Positions 58,123 through 64,000 of a DNA stretch of 64,000 nucleotides are shown in pieces. The stretch comes from Krasilnikovozyma curviuscula (lineage: Eukaryota; Basidiomycota; Tremellomycetes; Cystofilobasidiales; Mrakiaceae). Every line of letters starts with the position of its first letter. Position 1 is the stretch's first letter. The notes beneath the pieces are model-generated. The model was not told where the DNA came from, did no database searches, and saw only the letters and a program-made list of their open reading frames with translations. The translations under genes were made by a program, and so were the position numbers. The stretch lies in the NCBI GenBank assembly GCA_014825775.1, contig MVAQ01000075.1:1-64000 (forward strand). The letters run 5' to 3'.

Positions 58123-58403
58123 ATGGCGGACAGCTCCACACGGGTTCTGAACTCGAATAAGCTCAAAACCCGAGTTGAACTGTAAGTATATTTCCAAGCG
58201 CATTGAACAGAAACATTGATATGGAAGCTTTGATGGCAACGACCTCCGATGTTCGACTTCGCCGACATAGAAAACTTGCGCTCGAAGGTGTCATTGCACC
58301 TTCCGGCAGTATGAAAGGCTTTAATCTCCTTATGATATCCTTCAAAGAAAACACACTACGGACACCAAATCCTGACATCCCCGTCCGCGCCCGCACTGGC
58401 TAA
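58123..58403 (+). CDS. candidate small two-exon gene, antisense to the ERB1 3' end
   Basis: An ATG at 58123 encodes [20 protein letters not shown], immediately followed by a strong donor GTAAGT. Two acceptors keep the frame: one gives a 29-nt intron, which is probably too short; the other, near 58270, gives about 109 nt and the second part [20 protein letters not shown], ending VRARTG at 58403. The last 48 bases overlap the ERB1 coding end on the other strand. The predicted peptide is about 63 residues and resembles nothing I know. The case rests only on the ATG, the donor and the kept frame. Confidence 0.3.
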
Positions 58404-61344
58404 CCACGGCAGATTAGGATGCCACTTGACCTCCAACACACCCAACCCACCAGCGACCGCATGTCCCTTAAGAACCTTCAGCGGAACAATGAGCGGGTTC
58501 TGCATCAAATCGGAGTAGACAGTCCCGTGGAAGATGTTGATTGTACCGTCATCAGAAGAGGAACAGAAGAGTGGGTACTGGCGGTGGTAGGACACTGATC
58601 GGAGAGCTTTAGCGTGATATCTGTAATGAAAAGAGAAAGTTCAGTCCAAGTTGAATACCCAAAATAAAGCAGATAGAGATAGGAAGAGGGAACGGACCTC
58701 AGAGTCTTGAAGGGCTTCGTGCTGAGATCCAAATCGAACCAACAGAGTTTCTTGTCGTACGAACCAACGATCAAGTTATCACCCATCGGATGGATATCTA
58801 CACTCGAAAGCCACTTCAATCCTGGCATGAGCGTTTTGAGGAGCGACTGGGCAGCAAGGTCATACAGGCGGATGTAACGTTGAGTCTGATTTGGCGAAAG
58901 ATAGAATTTAATGGAAAATAATGGATGTGGTCAGAGAAACGTGGATGCTTACAACGACAAAGAAATGCGGTTTCGTGGGATGGAAAGCCACTTTCTGAAC
59001 ACTTCCTTTCGTCTTCTTGAACGGCGACTGGGTCTGGTGTTTAGAGACCTGGTGAATCAACACGCTCTTGTTACCACCTAGAAACAGCAATGCAAGAAAT
59101 ACTCAGCGACATGTCACAGGAAAGAGAAAAGGTTGCCGGGCAACTTACCATCAGTCGCAACCGTAGAGAAATAGTCGCCCTTCCTATGCCAAGTGACCTG
59201 TTTAGGAGTACCAGGAACATCGATCACAACGAGGATGCCCTTCGAACGCTCAGCCTCAGTTCCTCTATTCCACTTGATAGATTCACTACTGATTGTAGCT
59301 GAAGTTGAGGCAGAAGATGATGATGATGCAGCGAGGACAGTGGAAGAGGTGAGGGAGGAAGTGTGAGATTGGAGAATTTGGTGAGGGGATATGAGGTAAA
59401 TGGCGTTTTCACTGTCAAAACGAAAAAAGAGGTTTTGAGACAAACGTCTCCCAAAAGGATATCTATGGATAACTTACACCGTGACAGCAAAAACACCCAA
59501 GTCTTTGTTAGGACACCACTCGACGCCAAACACGACGCCTTTCTTGAGATCCAAACACCAGCTCTCCCTTCCAATCGCGACATCGAAGCACCTTACTTTA
59601 CCGTCTTCACTACCCGTGGCTAACCAATTTCCATCGGGGCTGAAGGAGACACATCTCACCCTCTGCCCAGCATGCGACAGCTTCAAGCCCGTCACTGTTG
59701 GGAATGGCTTCAGCTCTCTCGGCGACGGCAGCTTGGGAAGAAGCGACTCCGGGTCGATATTGAGCCTCGTTTTTCTCACTCTCGGAGCGAGGTACAGATC
59801 CAGACACCTCTCGAACCTCTCCTGTACAAAGTTCTCGTACCCTCCGACACCGCGCAGCGCGTCGTGTTTCTTGGGGACATAATTCACTTTGCGGTCTTCC
59901 TTCTCCGTATTGTTGTACTCCTCCTGCTCTTTTTCGTCGAGGAGGTACTCTTCAGGTGGGTTGTATGACTCGGCTGTGGTCGGCAAGCGTGGCTTGGGAG
60001 CTGGCATATGCATCGCGTGGGGTGCGCGTTCCATATCGTCTGCGGACCAGAGGGCGTAGAAAGGTGGTTTCGAGACAGTTGGCTTGTTGGGTACTATGCG
60101 ACCTTGTCGGATCGCTCGGACGATTTTCATAATCTGCATCATTCAAAAAAACGACCAATCACAATCAGTAATCTAGATGCCCAATTGAAGGATATGAAGA
60201 ATGAAAACGTATGAGAGACCTCACCTTCTTGTGTTCCCATTTCGAAGGCACAAACCTCGACTTGGGCTCCGGTCTCGAGCTTATGGGCATCTCCTCCACT
60301 TGATTGGTGAACCACTGGTTTGTCGGCTGGTACGGGTCGAACGCGCCGTCTGGGTTCTCACCAGCCTGGAGACGTCGAATAAGATCCAGCTCGGCATCTG
60401 TCAGTTGCGTGTTTTTGGAGAGGAGTTTGTCTTGGACGGAGGTCCTGTGGAATTGCGGACGCGTGAAGGCAACAAAAGTGATTGAGCGCTAAGAATGACA
60501 AGGGTGAGGATTAGCAGAAGAAATGATCTCACCATGAATCTGGATCTTCGACTGTGGCCAGGAACTTGTCGAGTTCGTCACCTTGAGCTGGTCGCATGAT
60601 CTTTTTACCGTTGACGTCGTATCCAATATGAGGCATATCGTCGTACCAGTGCGATGGAATGTCTCCAACTGTGTTGGGGTGCTGCCAAAGGAATAAAATG
60701 TTATGTCAGAATAAGAAGAGAAAGAAAAACAAAAGAGAGGATATCGCAGAGAAAGAACGTACGTCTTCAGTACTGCTATCACTTCCGTATCCAGCATCGA
60801 TCTCTCTGTAAACCTTCTTCGGCCTACCCGTCAGTTCACTAGTAACATATCGCCCTTCCAACGGGTCTTCCTGCTTCAGTATGATGGACGCATCCCGTTC
60901 ATCCGGTTTGACTGTGTTTTGAGCGATGAATTTGTCGATTTTTCGATCCGTTGTCGAAGGTGGTCGAGAAGGTGGTGGGGAATCATTCATCTGATCAATG
61001 TCAGACGAGTTATAGCCTGACTCTGAACCGTCCTCTTCTTCATCCTCGTCGAGCTCAGAGTCCGCCGAGTACTCGTCCTCGTCGCCTGCCTGTTGCTTCT
61101 CGTCCTCCTCTTCTTCGTCAGACGAAGCTACATCAATCTCAGGAAACACTTCTTCACCATCTTCACCCTGATCCTCAACCTCGTCGTCATTGTCGTGTTC
61201 TTCACCATCGCTGTCAAGTTCCAAATTCCCAATGAGCGTCTCCTGGGCTTCAGGTCCGTCGCTATCGCTGTCCTCTGCCTGTTGCTGAGTTGGTTTACGT
61301 TTCTTCGCTGATGAAGATGAGGCCTTGAGAGCGAGAGGTGCCAT
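58356..61344 (-). CDS. ERB1: ribosome biogenesis WD40 protein Erb1 (BOP1)
   Basis: Member of the PeBoW complex (with Nop7 and Ytm1) needed for ITS1/27S processing and 60S assembly in the nucleolus. The ATG at 61344 ([16 protein letters not shown]) starts an acidic Asp/Glu-rich N-terminus, the usual Erb1 feature. The BOP1-specific domain follows: [77 protein letters not shown] and [20 protein letters not shown]. The WD40 propeller begins [20 protein letters not shown] and runs to [20 protein letters not shown], ending IWCP at 58356. An upstream in-frame start is only TTG. Divergent from TOM22. Confidence 0.95.
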
Positions 61345-61648
61345 TGCTGGACTTTTGAAGGGCGCTGGGGTTGGGTCGAGGTTCGAAATCCACAAGTTTG
61401 CTCGAGGCGAGGAAAAACTTATAACGCCACGAGGAGATAACGATGATGGAACAGGCCATGGGAATTTCCAGGGTGTAAAAGAAAACAATACAATGAATTA
61501 GCTGACTCTAATGAAAAGAGAGCTGCAGATGTTCTAATGGCGAAAAATCATCAACAACGAAAGAGGCGACCTCTAATTCCTCATGCTGCTCTTGCTTCCA
61601 ACATCCATTTGATCCCAAACCAAATTTTATCCCTAATCTCTATCCAAC
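61345..61648. promoter_or_regulatory. divergent promoter ERB1/TOM22
   Basis: 304 bp between the ERB1 start and the split TOM22 start codon. The plus-strand frame at 61537-61648 is open but reads into the TOM22 intron and is probably 5' leader. No specific site assigned. Confidence 0.4.
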
Positions 61649-62291
61649 ATGTAAGTAGGGTATTGCTACTTAGGTTCTTTGCTATGCTGACCACTTCCTA
61701 TCTCCTTTGCTGTCGTTTTTTCCAGGGTCAAAGTTGAAGAAGTCACCGACGAGTCTTTCCAGGAAAACGACGATGACTACGAGACGTCGTCTGATATCTC
61801 CTCCGCGGACTCAGACAACATCAGCATCGCCTCCTCCAACGCTGACGAGAATGAAACCATCTACGAGCGCATCGTCGCCCTCAAAGACATTGTGTCCCCA
61901 AAGACCCGTCTGTCGTTCGCAGTCCGCTACGCTGCTACTGTCGGGTTCGTCAAAAAGGCTGGGTACTGGACTGGCAAAGCAGTGTGGGTGCTAACAACTA
62001 GTGCGCTGCTGGTTGGCTTGCCATTGGCGTTGGCCATTGAGGACGAGGCAAGGATTACCGCGCAGGAGAAGGAACAGATGATGCAGCAACAAGGCCAGGC
62101 TGGTGTACGTACTCAATTCATTTCTGAAGAAATGTGAACTTCGTGACTGGCATGAATTGTTCTGACCCATTTTTTTCTGCTGCTCGTCCTTCCGTTCGGT
62201 ATCTCTACTTTTTTCACTCGTCTGGTCAAACGCCTTATAGATGCTCCCACCTCCTCAAGGACAACAAGCACTTGTCCCACCAGGCTTCTAA
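61649..62291 (+). CDS. TOM22: mitochondrial import receptor subunit Tom22
   Basis: Central receptor of the TOM complex in the outer mitochondrial membrane. The acidic N-terminus (MVKVEEVTDESFQENDDDYE) matches the presequence-binding cytosolic part. ETIYERIVALKDIVSPKTRL, then WVLTTSALLVGLPLALAIED is the single membrane helix, followed by a Gln-rich intermembrane tail ending QALVPPGF. The start codon is split: AT at 61649-61650, an intron from GTAAGT at 61651 to CAG at 61735, then G at 61736. A second intron (62105-62240) precedes the last exon, 62241-62291. No in-frame ATG in exon 2 would preserve the conserved N-terminus, so the split start is preferred. Confidence 0.9.
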
Positions 62292-63378
62292 GCATTCACT
62301 TCAACCACATTGTACCAGTATGAGCCCGATCTCGTATGTCTTAACCTTTTTTCATGTCTGAAACAGCAGGATGACGGCAGTGACATCCTTTCTTTTACAC
62401 CCCAACAGGACAACTCCCCTCACACACCCACCCAACCTCTTATTTATCTCAAGTTTCTAGTGAAACGAAGGAATAGGACAAGGATGTATGATAATTACAT
62501 AATTCAGCCTCATTTTCCATCGAAAGTATTCAAGCCCGCTATCACCAAGGAAAAGCGCAGATTGCTCTAGAGGAGCCTTCTCCTTTCTCTTTGGGGGAGC
62601 TAGATGCAGGGTGAAAACGAATGAAGTTCCCATCCATCGACTCATCTTTCTCTTGCGCTGCGATACTTCATCCTTGTCTGCTTTTTCCCAAACATTTCGA
62701 CCAGCCGTTTCGATGACAGAACAAACCCTCAGAAACAGTTTGTCTTCGATTCATAATGGTAGACCGTTGAACTGTGTGTCTTGCTGCCAAGTTTTCATGT
62801 TTTACACCTGATATTGGCCAAAAGGAATGGATGGAAGGTGCTTGCCCAGCTTTCGCACAATGGAAGAAGATGAAAGGTTTAAGGAATTGGCAAACAAACC
62901 ATTCCTCAAAGCACAGAGGACCAAGGGGTTTTGTAACGATATTGAGATTTGGCCGTCGAGGTGATGGTTTGATGTGAAGCACTACACGAGATGACAGACC
63001 GTCCTAGACCAAGGGTCTGTTGTCCCTCACTATCTGCTTTGCTACTTTATCTTCGCTTTGTTTGGACTTGGTGTCGCTGCTTTGGGTTGTAGACCAGGTG
63101 TCTTATTTTCCCTGCACTCAGTACGATCAGTTGCTGGTGATCGCCCTGAGTTGCGGCTAGATCATTTTGTAAGAGTTCATTCATCTTTTCCTTGAGGAAG
63201 TCCTTTTTGGATCCTGCTCCATCATAGCTGTATCTTTTCCTTAGCCTTGTAACAGTGACGTAGTCATCGCAACAAAATTACCTATTACAAAAACAGATGG
63301 ACAGTATGGTAATCTAATGTATCGAGATGCTCCCAGTGAGCCCAAACAAAAACTAAAAGTGTGTGAACTGGACTTGCA
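62292..63378. other. convergent spacer TOM22/SMC6
   Basis: About 1.1 kb between two convergent stops. It contains a hairpin CAGACC...GGTCTG near 62994-63018 and no convincing open frame, tRNA or snoRNA. Longer than the other convergent spacers in the window. Confidence 0.4.
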
Positions 63379-64000
63379 TCATGGCGACATGGCTCCCTCC
63401 TCCTGTTCGACGCTCAAATTCAGTCTTCCATTGACGCTACAAGGAAAACATGAGTAGAAACTTTAGTCAGAACCAATGCCATCAAATCATTCTTACGAAA
63501 ACGACTTACCCTCTCTCCGGATCAGCCAGACGAACGACACGGACAGCAGGTCCCCATTGCATACTGTTGATATTTTGAGGAGTGATGAGGACTAGGTCAC
63601 AGGTAGAGCAGTGTCAGCGTTGAGAACAATCGAGACGCAAAACGATTACAAGCTTACCATACTGAACACCATTCGATCTTTTGGCAGTGTCCATCTGCAT
63701 AGAAACGGAACCGAGTCAGTGGGAGTTCAGCAGGTCGTCAAGTAGATTCATGAAAACACTTACAAGCATCTTCATACTTATCCTGCGGTTGACAGCATCC
63801 ATATAGACATCGAACTCATCAAGGCAACGGATCTAAAATGTTATATCATCAGTTGCTCTGCCATTTAAAAAGGGTGAAAAATAGGTTACTTACAGGACAT
63901 CCGACAGCTTCCCAAAGGGACAGCAATAGACAAATGGTCGAGAACGACTTTTCACCACCAGATAGGTTCGAAGTGTCCTTTTCTTTCTTGCTGGATGCGT
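63379..64000 (-). CDS. SMC6: C-terminal part of Smc6 (5' part beyond window)
   Basis: Smc6 with Smc5 forms the ATPase core of the SMC5/6 complex for repair and chromosome segregation. Visible in order: the ABC signature [20 protein letters not shown], Walker [12 protein letters not shown], then [43 protein letters not shown] and [14 protein letters not shown] and the DEFDVYMD loop are characteristic of Smc6 rather than Smc5 or the cohesin/condensin SMCs. Four introns are seen. After the last one the frame gives a short tail ending EEGAMSP with TGA at 63379; another reading of that tail is possible. The hinge, coiled coil and Walker A lie outside the window. Confidence 0.92.

Noticed and set aside
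58186..58214. 29-nt intron in the candidate small gene
   Set aside because: Too short for normal splicing; a longer acceptor near 58270 also keeps the frame.

Overview
The window is nuclear DNA of an intron-rich fungus. Genes alternate on both strands, spacers are short, most introns are about 50-110 nt with GT..AG ends and CTAAC/CTGAC-like branch sites, and base composition is close to balanced. A urease accessory gene, a PalB/Rim13 calpain with an MIT region, a long Spo71-like PH protein and the small-intron architecture suggest a basidiomycete, most likely a Tremellomycetes yeast of the Cryptococcus/Kwoniella kind. That placement is inference. No mobile element, CRISPR array or tRNA was recognised.

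Layout from left to right: the 3' end of an unknown gene (1-303); RPB2 (+); a large Ser-rich protein with a hydrophobic C-terminus (-); a secreted GH27 alpha-galactosidase (-); a bZIP-like factor with an odd basic region (-); IPI1 (-) divergent from CIA1 (+); a TBC-domain protein (-); a Spo71-like PH-domain protein (-); GDI1 (-) divergent from a mitoribosomal mS45/Bot1 gene (+) whose introns carry two related box C/D snoRNA candidates; a membrane SDR (-); a ketopantoate-reductase-like protein (-); a secreted GH29 alpha-L-fucosidase (-) divergent from the PalB/Rim13 calpain (+); SPT7 (+); an F-box/LRR protein (+); a fructosamine-kinase-family gene (-) divergent from an aldo-keto reductase (+); ureD (+); ERB1 (-) divergent from TOM22 (+); and the C-terminal part of SMC6 (-).

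Most genes are housekeeping: transcription (RPB2, SPT7), 60S assembly (IPI1, ERB1), Fe-S assembly (CIA1), Rab cycling (GDI1, TBC protein), mitochondria (mS45, TOM22) and genome maintenance (SMC6). The most notable observation is the pair of paralogous intronic elements at about 31275-31405 and 31920-32046. Each has a perfect C box, a D box, and two conserved guide-like segments: 13 nt antisense to a conserved 25S rRNA segment and 11 nt antisense to the 5' domain of 18S rRNA. Other oddities are a start codon split by an intron in TOM22, a GC-AG intron in the aldo-keto reductase, a bZIP basic region lacking the usual Asn, a TBC protein without visible catalytic fingers, and a 179-bp promoter shared by two enzymes that could both act on reactive-carbonyl or glycation damage. 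Splice sites were placed by eye from reading frame, consensus and family conservation; coordinates span start codon to stop codon including introns.
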